Shown piece after piece: positions 29,681 to 38,008 of a DNA stretch of 64,000 bases. Every line of letters starts with the position of its first letter. Positions within the stretch are counted from its first letter, which is position 1. The stretch is from Sphingomonas_B tabacisoli. GTDB lineage: Bacteria; Pseudomonadota; Alphaproteobacteria; Sphingomonadales; Sphingomonadaceae. The DNA lies in the NCBI RefSeq assembly GCF_042678385.1, contig NZ_JBHUDY010000003.1:1-64000 (forward strand), given 5' to 3'. The notes under the pieces are model-generated. The model was not told the origin of the DNA and made no database searches. It was given only the letters and a program-made list of their open reading frames with translations. The translations under genes and the position numbers were made by a program.

Positions 29681-30113
29681 TCATCAGCCATTTGAGGTCG
29701 CCGGTCGCGGCGAAGGCGGCTTCGCAGGCGTCGGCCATGGTGTCGATGCACTTGGCGAGGACGCGGCCGCGCAGCATCCAGTCGAGCGTTTCGATGCCGC
29801 AGGCAGTGAAGTCCTCGCGGTGAAGCATGCGGCCGGCGCGCAGCAGCGCTTCGGGCAGGCGGCATGCGTCTTCCTCGAACAGGATTTCGAACCAGGCCCA
29901 GTCGGGCCGGCGCTCGGGATCGAGCAGCTGGACGAGCTGGTCGCCGCCCCGTTCCAGCAACGCCCGCGCGCTGTTGAGCTGCGGTTGGGACTGCAGCTTT
30001 TCGGCGGCGCGCAGCATGACCGCGACCAGGTCGCGCGGCGTCGAAGGAGCGGGTTTGGGCGTGGCCGAAGCCGGGACGGCGGAGGTCGTTTCGGGTGTGC
30101 TCAACCTGAACAT
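29631..30113 (-). CDS. hypothetical helical protein, possible fragment of an alpha/alpha-barrel protein
   Basis: 160 residues. After a Pro/Ser/Thr-rich N-terminus come repeated helices: VMLRAAEKLQSQPQL, WAWFEILFEEDACRLPEALLRAGRML, CGIETLDWML and DACEAAFAATGDLKWLM. The spacing of WFE, RLP.AL.RAG, ETL.W and TGD..WL resembles (alpha/alpha) toroid segments found after glycosyltransferase domains in larger proteins. This is from memory of the pattern, not a search. The first ATG used is 30113 without a clear Shine-Dalgarno site. It overlaps the end of the SMP-30 gene by 50 bases on the other strand. It may be a small standalone protein or the remains of a longer gene. Confidence 0.6.
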   Translation of the reverse strand: MFRLSTPETTSAVPASATPKPAPSTPRDLVAVMLRAAEKLQSQPQLNSARALLERGGDQLVQLLDPERRPDWAWFEILFEEDACRLPEALLRAGRMLHREDFTACGIETLDWMLRGRVLAKCIDTMADACEAAFAATGDLKWLMISRTAILARRAHPRES

Positions 30114-30155
30114 AACATTACAACGCAAGATCATAGCGCCCGGTTGCAGCGCAGC

Positions 30156-30187
30156 AAAAAAAGGGCGGCAGGTTGCCCCGCCGCCCC
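30156..30187 (-). terminator. intrinsic terminator of the second TonB receptor gene
   Basis: Read on the minus strand, GGGCGGC and GCCGCCC pair around a 10-base loop and are followed by seven T. It lies 24 bases after the receptor stop. Confidence 0.85.
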
Positions 30188-30210
30188 GATTTGAGCCGAA
30201 AACGCGCTCG

Positions 30211-32979
30211 TCAGAAGCGGGTTCTGACCGTCACGCCATAGGTGCGCGGCTCGGCCAAGAAGGCCGAGAAGATCTGCGAACCGCCCGGATAGGTCGCCCC
30301 GGTGAACGGGGCGATCGTCCGGCCCGCCTGGAACGGCGAGTTGAACGCGACCTGCGCATATTTCTGGTTGAACATATTCTGCGCGAACACCTCGATCGCC
30401 CAGAGCTCCTTCGGCCCGCGGATGCCGATGCGGCCGTTGACGATCGCATAGCCGTCCTGCTTCTTCTGCGGGAACAGATCGGAGCCGGTGTTGTAGTCGC
30501 TGGTCACGCGGCCATCGATGTAAAGCAGGCCGGTGAGTCCGGTGTCGCCGATCGGCGGCGTCCAGGTTAAGGAGCCGGTCGCGACCGCCGCCGGCGCGTT
30601 CGACAGCTTGGAGCCCGGCAGCAGCCGCAGCGCCGGATCGAGCGGCACGCCGCTGGAGTTGCCGACCAGATCGTGGCGATAACGGGTGTTGGCGACGGTC
30701 AACCCCAAGCCGATCGACAGGTCTCGCGTCGGGCGGATCGAGCTTTCGATCTCGACGCCGCTCGACAGCACGCCCGGTCCGACCTTGTCCTTCGGACAGG
30801 AGCCGGTCGCGGCGCTGGTGTCGCGGTCGGCCCCGGCCAGGTCGTTCGAGCAGCCATTGACGTTCTGGACGAGGAAGACCGAGCCGTTGAACGTGTTGAG
30901 CTGGAAGTCCGAGAAACGCTGGTGGAAGGCGGCGACGTTCAGCGAGAACATCCGGCTGGAATATTTGAAGCCGACTTCATAGGCGTCGTTCACTTCCTGC
31001 GCGAACTGCAGGTTGTGGACCAGCGCCTGCGCACCCCCGGCCGCCGCGAACGTCGTCGTCGGCACGCCGTTCACGACGAAGATCGGGGCCTTGAGCGCCG
31101 AGCGATCGAGGTTGAAGCCGCCCGCCTTATAGCCGCGCGAATAGCTGGCGTAGAGCAGCCACGCCGTCGACGGCTTCCACGAGGCGACCACCGTGCCGGT
31201 GAACTCGCTTTCGCCGCGATGGTCGTTGATGTTCACGCCGTTGAGCTCGGACGTGGAATTGCCCTGGCAGGCGAGGTTGATCAGGCCGCCCGCGACCGCC
31301 GCGAGCGGGCCGGTGAGCAGCGGCGTCAGCGCCGTTTGTTGCGCCGGGCAGACCGTGTTGGTGTTGTTGAACGCCGCCGCGAACTTCTTGCGGTCGTGCG
31401 TGTAGCGCGCGCCCAAAGTCACGTCGAACGTGTCGGTCAGGTGGATGATGTTGTGCGTGAAGAACGCGAAATTGGTATCGGTCTGGCGGTAATTCGCGTT
31501 GTTGTCGCCGACATTGTTCACGCTGTCGAGGCGGTCGAAGCCGGCGACGATCAGCGGGCCGGCGGCGCCGAACGGCGAAGCGACTCCGGGAACCTGACCG
31601 TTCAGCACGGCGCGGCCGGTCGGCGTCAGACAGCCTGCGCTGCCGGGTCCGAAAAAGCTGCCGGGCAGGCCGAATGCGCCGACCAGACGGCAGGTCGCGA
31701 AGCGGCCATATTGCGTGCCGAACTTCAGATTGTCGGTGAGGTTCAGCTTTTCGTGGGCGAAATAGCCGCCAACCAGCCAGTCCAGCTTGTTGTCGAAGGC
31801 CGAGCCCTGCAGCCGCAGCTCCTGGCTGAAGGTGCGGAACTCACGCTGATAGGCGCTGCTGCCCGGCGCGCGGTACAGGATGTCGACGAAGGAATAATCG
31901 GTATCCGACCCCTGGTTCGACTTATAGTCGCGATAGGCGGTGATCGAGGTCAGGTTCGCGCCGCCGAGGTTCCAATTGACCTCGCCCGAGACGCCCCAAT
32001 CCTTGGTGATGCCTTTGTAGGTGCGGCCCGGCGACGGGTAGATGTTGCGGCTGAACGGATTGCTGAACGCGGCCGCCGGCTCGCCGAGCGCGAGCAAGGT
32101 CTGGATGATCGTGTTCTGCGTGGGATCCAGCAGGTTCGCGTTGGCCGGGTTCACCGTCTGGTCGATGTATACGGCGCCGCAGCATTTCTCGTCGCGGTGC
32201 GTGTAGTCGCCGATCAGCCGTACCGAGATGTCGTCGCTCGGCTCGTACAGCAATTGGCCGCGGATGAAGTAGCGGTTGCGGTCATTGACGTCGGTCTTGT
32301 TGGTGAGGTCGTGATAGAAGCCGTCGCGCTTCACATAGACGGCGTCGAGACGCGCGGCGAGCTGATCGGTGATCGGCCCGGTCACCGCACCGGCGGCGCG
32401 GATGTAGTTATAATTGCCGTAGTTGAACTCGCCATAGCCGCCGAAATCGAAGCTCGGCTTCTTGGTGATGATGTGAATGAGACCGGCCGACGCGTTGCGG
32501 CCGAACAGCGTGCCCTGGGGCCCACGCAGCACCTCGATGCGGTCGACTTCGCCGAGCTCGTTCAGGCCGATGCCGGAGCGCGAGCGATAGACGCCGTCGA
32601 CGAACACCGCGACCGAGCTTTCGAGGCCGGGATTGTCGCCGACCGTGCCGATGCCGCGGATGCGGGCGGAGCCGTTCGCTTCGGAGCCGGTCGAGGAGAC
32701 CAGCAGCGACGGCGCGAGCTGGTTCAGCTGGCGAATGTCGTTGGCGCCGGAATTCTGCAGCGATTCGGCGGAGACCGCCGACACTGCGATCGGCACGTCC
32801 GACAGCGCCTCGGCGCGGCGGGTGGCGGTGACGATGATGTCGCCGGCGTTGGGCGTCTGATCCGAGGCGTCGGCCGCGGCCGGCCCCGGCGTCGACGACG
32901 CGCTTTGCGTATCCTGGGCGTGAACGGGCGCGACGAATACGAATAAGGCTGCCGACAGCAGCCAGCATGATTTGCTCAT
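30211..32979 (-). CDS. TonB-dependent receptor
   Basis: 922 residues. Signal peptide MSKSCWLLSAALFVFVAPVHA, acidic/Ser linker, TonB box-like DIIVTATRR (about 49-57), plug domain with LSDVPIAVSAVSAESLQN and EVLRGPQGTLFGRNASAG, then a barrel ending in VRTRF. AGAGGA lies just before the ATG. It shares the plug layout of the receptor at 16948-19893 but differs clearly along the barrel. The substrate is unknown. Cysteine pairs occur in predicted outer loops (DEKCCGAVYI, TCRLVGAF, CSNDLAG) and may form loop disulfides. It has its own terminator. Confidence 0.95.
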   Translation of the reverse strand: MSKSCWLLSAALFVFVAPVHAQDTQSASSTPGPAAADASDQTPNAGDIIVTATRRAEALSDVPIAVSAVSAESLQNSGANDIRQLNQLAPSLLVSSTGSEANGSARIRGIGTVGDNPGLESSVAVFVDGVYRSRSGIGLNELGEVDRIEVLRGPQGTLFGRNASAGLIHIITKKPSFDFGGYGEFNYGNYNYIRAAGAVTGPITDQLAARLDAVYVKRDGFYHDLTNKTDVNDRNRYFIRGQLLYEPSDDISVRLIGDYTHRDEKCCGAVYIDQTVNPANANLLDPTQNTIIQTLLALGEPAAAFSNPFSRNIYPSPGRTYKGITKDWGVSGEVNWNLGGANLTSITAYRDYKSNQGSDTDYSFVDILYRAPGSSAYQREFRTFSQELRLQGSAFDNKLDWLVGGYFAHEKLNLTDNLKFGTQYGRFATCRLVGAFGLPGSFFGPGSAGCLTPTGRAVLNGQVPGVASPFGAAGPLIVAGFDRLDSVNNVGDNNANYRQTDTNFAFFTHNIIHLTDTFDVTLGARYTHDRKKFAAAFNNTNTVCPAQQTALTPLLTGPLAAVAGGLINLACQGNSTSELNGVNINDHRGESEFTGTVVASWKPSTAWLLYASYSRGYKAGGFNLDRSALKAPIFVVNGVPTTTFAAAGGAQALVHNLQFAQEVNDAYEVGFKYSSRMFSLNVAAFHQRFSDFQLNTFNGSVFLVQNVNGCSNDLAGADRDTSAATGSCPKDKVGPGVLSSGVEIESSIRPTRDLSIGLGLTVANTRYRHDLVGNSSGVPLDPALRLLPGSKLSNAPAAVATGSLTWTPPIGDTGLTGLLYIDGRVTSDYNTGSDLFPQKKQDGYAIVNGRIGIRGPKELWAIEVFAQNMFNQKYAQVAFNSPFQAGRTIAPFTGATYPGGSQIFSAFLAEPRTYGVTVRTRF

Positions 32980-33167
32980 GGTCCTCTCCCCAAGTCCCCC
33001 ACGGACTCGTCTTTTGTTATCGAGAGGAGTTTAGAGTCGCGGCTCTGTAACATCCACAGCACAGCGCCGCGCCGGAAGAATTCCCGGCGCGTTGCGGCGT
33101 TTTTGCAACAGTTGCTGGACGCTGTGACATTGACGCTACGGAATGGCCGCAGCGTCGAAGTCCGATT

Positions 33168-33713
33168 TTACTTGGGCGCGAGCACCATCAGCATCTGACG
33201 GCCTTCCATGCGCGGATGCGCCTCGACTTTGGCGATCTCGGCCGTCTGTTCGGCGACTCGCTGCAGCACCGCCATGCCAAGCTGGCCGTGGCTGAGCTCG
33301 CGGCCGCGGAAGCGCATGGTGACCTTCACCTTGTCGCCTTCCTCGATGAACTCGACCACCTTCTTCATCTTGGTGTCATAGTCGTGATCGTCGATGTTCG
33401 GACGCATCTTGATCTCCTTGATCTCCTGCGTCTTCTGCGACTTGCGGGCGAGGTTCGCCTTTTTCTGGGCCTCGTATTTGAATTTGCCGACGTCGAGGAA
33501 TTTGGCGACGGGCGGATCGGCATTGGGCGACACTTCGACAAGGTCGAGCCCCAATTCGCGCGCCTGCTCCATCGCTTCGCGCGTGTACATCACGCCAAGA
33601 TTTTCGCCTTCATGATCGATCACCCGAACCTTGGGGCTCTGGATGAATTCGTTGAAGCGCGGGCCGGAAAGGGCCGGGGGCGCCAGCGGGCGCCGCATCA
33701 TGGGAGGACGGAT
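33168..33713 (-). CDS. infC: translation initiation factor IF-3
   Basis: About 181 residues. IF-3 binds the 30S subunit, blocks premature 50S joining and checks the start codon and initiator tRNA. The N-domain (FNEFIQSPKVRVIDHEGENLG) and C-domain (YDTKMKKVVEFIEEGDKVKVTMRFRGRE, GRQMLMVLAPK) are clear. I place the start at the ATC codon 33713 because AGGAG (33722-33726) lies eight bases before it, while ATG 33701 and ATG 33698 have no Shine-Dalgarno sequence at the right distance. IF-3 genes commonly use rare starts for self-control. A conventional caller would pick ATG 33701 or 33698. It is divergent from purA. Confidence 0.92.
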   Translation of the reverse strand: MRPPMMRRPLAPPALSGPRFNEFIQSPKVRVIDHEGENLGVMYTREAMEQARELGLDLVEVSPNADPPVAKFLDVGKFKYEAQKKANLARKSQKTQEIKEIKMRPNIDDHDYDTKMKKVVEFIEEGDKVKVTMRFRGRELSHGQLGMAVLQRVAEQTAEIAKVEAHPRMEGRQMLMVLAPK

Positions 33714-33906
33714 AGGGTAAGCTCCTGTGGGTTGGTGGAACGCGCTATATAAGCGCACCGCGCCGCCAACGGAAGCGGGCGAGCGCGGTTCCGTCGCGGG
33801 ATGATTGGCATCGGTCCCGGATTCGGGCCGAGCGCGCAATCTTGAGGCGAAAACTGGACCCTTCGCCCAAGCTCCACTAGGCGATCCCCGCACAAAGGAG
33901 GTCGGG

Positions 33907-35196
33907 TTGGCGAACGTAGCGGTGATCGGCGCACAATGGGGCGACGAAGGCAAAGGCAAGATCGTGGACTGGCTCGCCGAGCGCGCCGATCTGGTCGTGC
34001 GGTTCCAGGGCGGCCACAATGCCGGCCACACGCTCGTCATCGGCAACCAGGTGTACAAGCTGTCGCTGCTGCCCTCCGGCATCGTGCGCGGCACGCCGTC
34101 GGTGATCGGCAACGGCGTCGTGCTCGATCCCTGGGCGCTGAAGTCGGAAGTCGAAAAGCTGCAGGGCCAGGGCGTCGAAGTCTCGCCGCGCACGCTCTCC
34201 ATCGCCGACAATTGCGCGCTGATCCTGCCCTTTCACCGCGATCTCGACGCGCTGCGCGAGGATGCGTCGGGCGCCGGCAAGATCGGCACCACCCGCCGCG
34301 GCATCGGCCCCGCCTATGAGGACAAGGTCGGCAGGCGGGCGATCCGGGTGTGCGACCTCGCGCATCTGGGCGATCTCGGGCCGCAGCTCGACCGCCTGAC
34401 CGCGCATCACGATGCGCTGCGCGCCGGCTTCGGCGAGCCGCCGATCGACCGCGAGCGCCTGCTGACCGAGCTGCGCGAGATTGCCGACTTCGTGCTGCAA
34501 TTCGCCAAGCCCGTCTGGCTCGACCTCAACGAAGCGCGCGCGCGCGGCCGCCGCATCCTGTTCGAAGGCGCGCAGGGCGTGCTGCTCGACGTCGACCACG
34601 GCACCTATCCGTTCGTCACCAGCTCGAACACCATTGCCGGCACTGCGGCGGGCGGATCGGGGCTGGGGCCGGGCGCGGTCGGCTTCGTGCTCGGCATCGT
34701 CAAGGCCTACACCACCCGCGTCGGCTCCGGCCCGTTCCCGACCGAGCTTGAGGACGAAATCGGCCAGCGGCTCGGCGAGCGCGGGCATGAGTTCGGCACC
34801 GTCACCGGCCGCAAGCGCCGCTGCGGCTGGTTCGACGCCGTGCTGGTGCGCCAGTCGGTCGCTGTCTCCGGCGTCACCGGCGTCGCGCTGACCAAGCTGG
34901 ACGTGCTCGATGGGCTCGAGACGATCCGCATCTGCACCGGCTATCGGCTGAACGGCCGCACGTTGAACCACTTCCCGGCGCATGCTGCCGACCAGGCCGC
35001 GGTCGAGCCGGTCTACGAGGACATTCCCGGCTGGAGCGAATCGACCGCCGGTGCGCGCAGCTGGGCGCAGCTTCCGGCGCAGGCAATCAAATATATCCGC
35101 CGCATCGAGGAGCTGATCCGCTGCCCGGTCGCGCTGGTTTCGACCAGCCCGGAGCGGGAGGATACGATTTTGGTGCGGGACCCGTTCGCGGATTAA
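33907..35196 (+). CDS. purA: adenylosuccinate synthase
   Basis: 429 residues. PurA joins IMP and aspartate with GTP, the first committed AMP step. Motifs: VIGAQWGDEGKGKIVDWLAE with the P-loop-like element and catalytic Asp at the N-terminus, GGHNAGHTLVI, IGTTRRGIGPAYEDK and FEGAQGVLLDVDHGTYPFVTSSN. The start is TTG 33907, directly after a near-perfect AAAGGAGGT (33894-33902), and the protein begins at the expected residue (LANVAVIGAQWG). A longer in-frame start at 33805 would lack this site. A palindromic repeat follows the stop. Confidence 0.97.
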   Translation: MANVAVIGAQWGDEGKGKIVDWLAERADLVVRFQGGHNAGHTLVIGNQVYKLSLLPSGIVRGTPSVIGNGVVLDPWALKSEVEKLQGQGVEVSPRTLSIADNCALILPFHRDLDALREDASGAGKIGTTRRGIGPAYEDKVGRRAIRVCDLAHLGDLGPQLDRLTAHHDALRAGFGEPPIDRERLLTELREIADFVLQFAKPVWLDLNEARARGRRILFEGAQGVLLDVDHGTYPFVTSSNTIAGTAAGGSGLGPGAVGFVLGIVKAYTTRVGSGPFPTELEDEIGQRLGERGHEFGTVTGRKRRCGWFDAVLVRQSVAVSGVTGVALTKLDVLDGLETIRICTGYRLNGRTLNHFPAHAADQAAVEPVYEDIPGWSESTAGARSWAQLPAQAIKYIRRIEELIRCPVALVSTSPEREDTILVRDPFAD

Positions 35197-35200
35197 CGAT

Positions 35201-35304
35201 TCCCCTCCCGCTTGCGGGAGGGGTTAGGGGAGGGACCGCGTTCGACTCAGCACCGGAATCAGGCGTCTTCCCACCCCCGGCCCCTCCCGCGAGCGGGAGG
35301 GGAG
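35201..35304. repeat. composite palindromic repeat
   Basis: CCCCTCCCGC-TTGC-GGGAGGGG, TTAGGGGAGGGA, a unique core, TTCCCACCCCCGG, then CCCCTCCCGC-GAGC-GGGAGGGG. It is the same layout as 27415-27518 and 44645-44750. One base in the right loop differs (GAGC instead of AAGC). It sits between convergent purA and the cytochrome c gene. Confidence 0.9.
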
Positions 35305-35309
35305 AAGAA

Positions 35310-35990
35310 TCACTTCTTCTTTTCGGGCAGGTCGATTTTCGATCCGCCCTTTGCGGCGGGGTCGACCGACGGCGCGCCGGGTGCGACCGTATCAGGCCCT
35401 GCGCCGGTGTCGGCCGACTTCGCTGCCGGGCCGCCGGGATTGTCGGCCGGCAGCGCTTCCGCCTTGGGCAGCGGCTTAGGCGCGTCGCTCTGCTGGTTGA
35501 GGTACGCGATCACGTCGGCGCGGTCCTTGCCCGCCGACAGGCCGGCGAAGGTCATCTTGGTGCCGTCAGCGAACTTGCGCGGGCTGGTCAGCCATTTGTC
35601 GAGCGAATCGAAATCCCAGGCGCCGCCCTTGGACTTCAGCGCGTCCGAGAAAGCGAAGCCGCCGGCGCCCTGGCCGATCGCCTCGCCGACCACGCCCCAC
35701 AGATTCGGGCCGACGCCGTTCGCGCCGCCCTTTGTGTCGGTGTGGCAGGCCGCGCACTTCTGGAAGATCTTGGCGCCGTTGGCCGGATCGGCCGTCGCCA
35801 TGCGCTGCGCGATCGGCACTTCGGCCACTGCCGCTCCGCCTTCGCCGCCCTCGACGACGCCGGCGATCGGATAGCCCATCTTCTCCGGCCGCTCGCCGTG
35901 AAAGAATTCGCCGGACACGATGCCGGCGCCCAGCGCCACGATACCGGCGCCCAGCACCCAGCCGGCGATCGTGTTGTTGCGGTCGTTCAT
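35310..35990 (-). CDS. membrane-anchored c-type cytochrome
   Basis: 226 residues. An uncleaved N-terminal anchor (TIAGWVLGAGIVALGAGIVSG, about 6-26) tethers a class I cytochrome domain to the periplasmic face of the membrane. The heme site is CAACH (FQKCAACHTDTKGG) and the axial Met lies in DGTKMTFAGL. The layout resembles CycM-type cytochromes that carry electrons between the bc1 complex and oxidases. The C-terminal 60 residues are a Pro/Ala-rich tail ending in KKK, unusual in length for the family and probably disordered. Confidence 0.92.
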   Translation of the reverse strand: MNDRNNTIAGWVLGAGIVALGAGIVSGEFFHGERPEKMGYPIAGVVEGGEGGAAVAEVPIAQRMATADPANGAKIFQKCAACHTDTKGGANGVGPNLWGVVGEAIGQGAGGFAFSDALKSKGGAWDFDSLDKWLTSPRKFADGTKMTFAGLSAGKDRADVIAYLNQQSDAPKPLPKAEALPADNPGGPAAKSADTGAGPDTVAPGAPSVDPAAKGGSKIDLPEKKK

Positions 35991-36125
35991 TGCAAATCCC
36001 TACGTCAGAAGCCCGTGGGACGGGCTCGCCCCTTGAAAACGCGCGCTCCCTTTAGAAAGAGGCTGCGCGCCTCGCAAGTCGCACGGGTTCCCTTGGCCGC
36101 GGAAAGACTCTAGGCGCGCGCGGTC

Positions 36126-37010
36126 ATGGAGAATTATCCCGAACCGGCGCGGCGTCTGGTCGCCGAAATGATCGCTGCTGCCGAGCGCGACCCGGCGCGC
36201 GCCGTCGCGTTTCAGGGCGCGCCGGGCGCCAATTCGCACCGCGCGCTGATCGAGCATTTTCCCGACGGCCTGCCCTATCCCTGCTTCAGCTTCGAGGATG
36301 CGCTGGAGGCGGTGAAGGAAGGCCGCGCCGGACGGGCGATCATCCCGATCGAGAATTCGGTGCACGGCCGCGTCGCCGACATCCACTTCCTGCTGCCCGA
36401 ATCCGGGCTCGCGATCACCGGCGAGCATTTTCTCGCGATCGTCCCGGCGCTGATCGGCAAGGCCGGCCATGACATTCGCGAAGTGATGAGCCACCCCCAG
36501 GCGCTGGGCCAGAGCCGGAAGTGGCTGCGCGCCCGCGGCATTCGCCCGATCGACTATGCCGACACCGCCGCCGCCGTCGCCAAGGTCGCGGAAATGCAGG
36601 ACTGGAGCATCGCCGCGATCGCGCCCGCATTCGCCGCGCAGCTCTACGGCCTCGACGTGATCGAGAACGCGATCGCCGACGCGTCGGACAACACCACCCG
36701 CTTCCTGATCCTCGCCCGCGAGCCGCGCCGGCCGGAGAGCGGCGACCTGATGACGACGTTCATCTTCCAGGTCAACAACATCCCCGCCGCGCTCTACAAG
36801 GCGCTCGGCTGCTTCGCGACCAACGGCATCAACATGACCAAGCTGGAAAGCTACCAGCGCGGCGCCAGCTTCGCGGCGACGGAGTTCTATACGGATATAG
36901 AGGGTGCACCCGGTGACCCGGCGGTGGATCGGGCGCTGGAGGAGTTGAGATTCCACGCCAAGCGGGTGGATGTACTCGGCGTGTACCCGCAGGCAAGGAA
37001 ACGGGGCTAA
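36126..37010 (+). CDS. pheA: prephenate dehydratase
   Basis: 294 residues, monofunctional. It converts prephenate to phenylpyruvate in phenylalanine synthesis. The catalytic domain (about 25-205) has VAFQGAPGANSHRA, IIPIENSVHGRVAD and the signature DNTTRFLIL with Thr-Arg-Phe. An ACT domain follows (TTFIFQVNNIPAALYKALGCF, INMTKLESYQR), which senses phenylalanine in the family. No chorismate mutase domain is fused. It is divergent from the cytochrome gene (135 bases). A palindromic repeat lies just after the stop. Confidence 0.95.
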   Translation: MENYPEPARRLVAEMIAAAERDPARAVAFQGAPGANSHRALIEHFPDGLPYPCFSFEDALEAVKEGRAGRAIIPIENSVHGRVADIHFLLPESGLAITGEHFLAIVPALIGKAGHDIREVMSHPQALGQSRKWLRARGIRPIDYADTAAAVAKVAEMQDWSIAAIAPAFAAQLYGLDVIENAIADASDNTTRFLILAREPRRPESGDLMTTFIFQVNNIPAALYKALGCFATNGINMTKLESYQRGASFAATEFYTDIEGAPGDPAVDRALEELRFHAKRVDVLGVYPQARKRG

Positions 37011-37013
37011 TCC

Positions 37014-37132
37014 AGCCCCTCCCCTTCAGGGGAGGGGTAAGGGGTGGGGTTCGGCCGATAGGCCGAGCAAAACGCCGAGGTATGAGGAAGTGGACTGCCC
37101 CACCCCAACCCCTCCCCTTCAGGGGAGGGGCT
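37014..37132. repeat. composite palindromic repeat
   Basis: AGCCCCTCCCC-TTCA-GGGGAGGGG with TAAGGGGTGGGGT, a core of about 45 bases, then CCCCACCCCAACCC and CCCTCCCC-TTCA-GGGGAGGGGCT. It is a variant of the CCCTCCC family with TTCA loops. It separates convergent pheA and nudC and reaches the nudC stop codon. Confidence 0.9.
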
Positions 37133-38008
37133 TCACTCCCGCTCCAGCCACCACCGGAACAGGGTATGCGCAATGGCGAACGGGGGCGGGGGAAGGAACG
37201 GCGCGCCGGGTTCGCCCGCCATCGACGCTTCGACGCCGGCGCGATCGACCCAGATCGCATCCTCCAGCTCGGTCGTGTCGATGGTCAGCGTTGGGTCGTC
37301 CGCCGCCGCCACGCACGCCATCATCAGTTGCGACGGGAACGGCCAGGGCTGGCTGACGACATAGCGCACGTCGCGGACTTTCAGACCCGCTTCCTCGAAC
37401 AGCTCGCGCGCGACGGCTTCCTCGACCGATTCGCCCGGCTCCACGAACCCGGCCAGCGCCGAATAGCGGCCGGGCGGATATTGCGGCTGGCGGCCGACCA
37501 GGACGCGTCCGTCATGCTCGGCGAGCATGATGACGACCGGGTCGACGCGCGGAAAATGCTCGGTGCCGCAATTCCCGCATTTCCGGCCCCAGCCGGCGCG
37601 GTGGATCGCGGTGTCGCCGCTGCCGCAGCGCGCGCAGAAGCGGTGCCGCAAATGCCAGTCGATCAGGCTCCGTGCGCCGGCATAGGTAGAGGCTTCCTCG
37701 GGCGGCATTTCGCCCAGCGCGCGAAAGATCGCGGGCGAGCGGGTCGCGCCCAGCGGCATGTCGTAATCCAGCGCGGCGAAATGCGGCCGGCCGTCGATCA
37801 GGCCGAGCAGCAAGAGCGGCGCGTCCTCCGGCGCTTCGGCAAGGCTGCCCCAGCTCAGCCGGCCTTGCTCGTCCAGCACCGGGTCGATGCCGTCGAGCCG
37901 CAGCAGCCGCGCGCGCCAGTCGGACAGTGCCGCGCCGAACGCGTCGGGATCGTTGCGGAGCGCGTCGGCGCGGTCGAGCGGCGAGCCGGTGAAACCGGGC
38001 CTCAGCAT
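37133..38008 (-). CDS. nudC: NAD(+) diphosphatase (NADH pyrophosphatase, NudC-like)
   Basis: 291 residues. NudC hydrolyses NAD(H) to NMN(H) and AMP and, in characterised members, removes NAD caps from RNA. A zinc ribbon is visible: CARCGSGD followed by KCGNCG (C-x2-C, about 14 residues, C-x2-C). The Nudix box starts GFVEPGESVEEAVARE and ends LFEEAGL, with catalytic glutamates. The NudC-specific SQPWPFPSQ motif follows. The start overlaps mutY by seven bases, so mutY and nudC are coupled. Both handle damaged or non-canonical nucleotides. Confidence 0.94.
   Translation of the reverse strand: MLRPGFTGSPLDRADALRNDPDAFGAALSDWRARLLRLDGIDPVLDEQGRLSWGSLAEAPEDAPLLLLGLIDGRPHFAALDYDMPLGATRSPAIFRALGEMPPEEASTYAGARSLIDWHLRHRFCARCGSGDTAIHRAGWGRKCGNCGTEHFPRVDPVVIMLAEHDGRVLVGRQPQYPPGRYSALAGFVEPGESVEEAVARELFEEAGLKVRDVRYVVSQPWPFPSQLMMACVAAADDPTLTIDTTELEDAIWVDRAGVEASMAGEPGAPFLPPPPFAIAHTLFRWWLERE

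Noticed and set aside
30673..32946. A 757-residue open frame antisense to the second TonB receptor
   Set aside because: High GC opens long opposite frames. The sense frame has a signal peptide, plug and barrel motifs; the antisense has no domain and poor start context.
33805..33906. Longer purA start at 33805
   Set aside because: The TTG at 33907 has a near-perfect Shine-Dalgarno site and the conserved N-terminus begins there.
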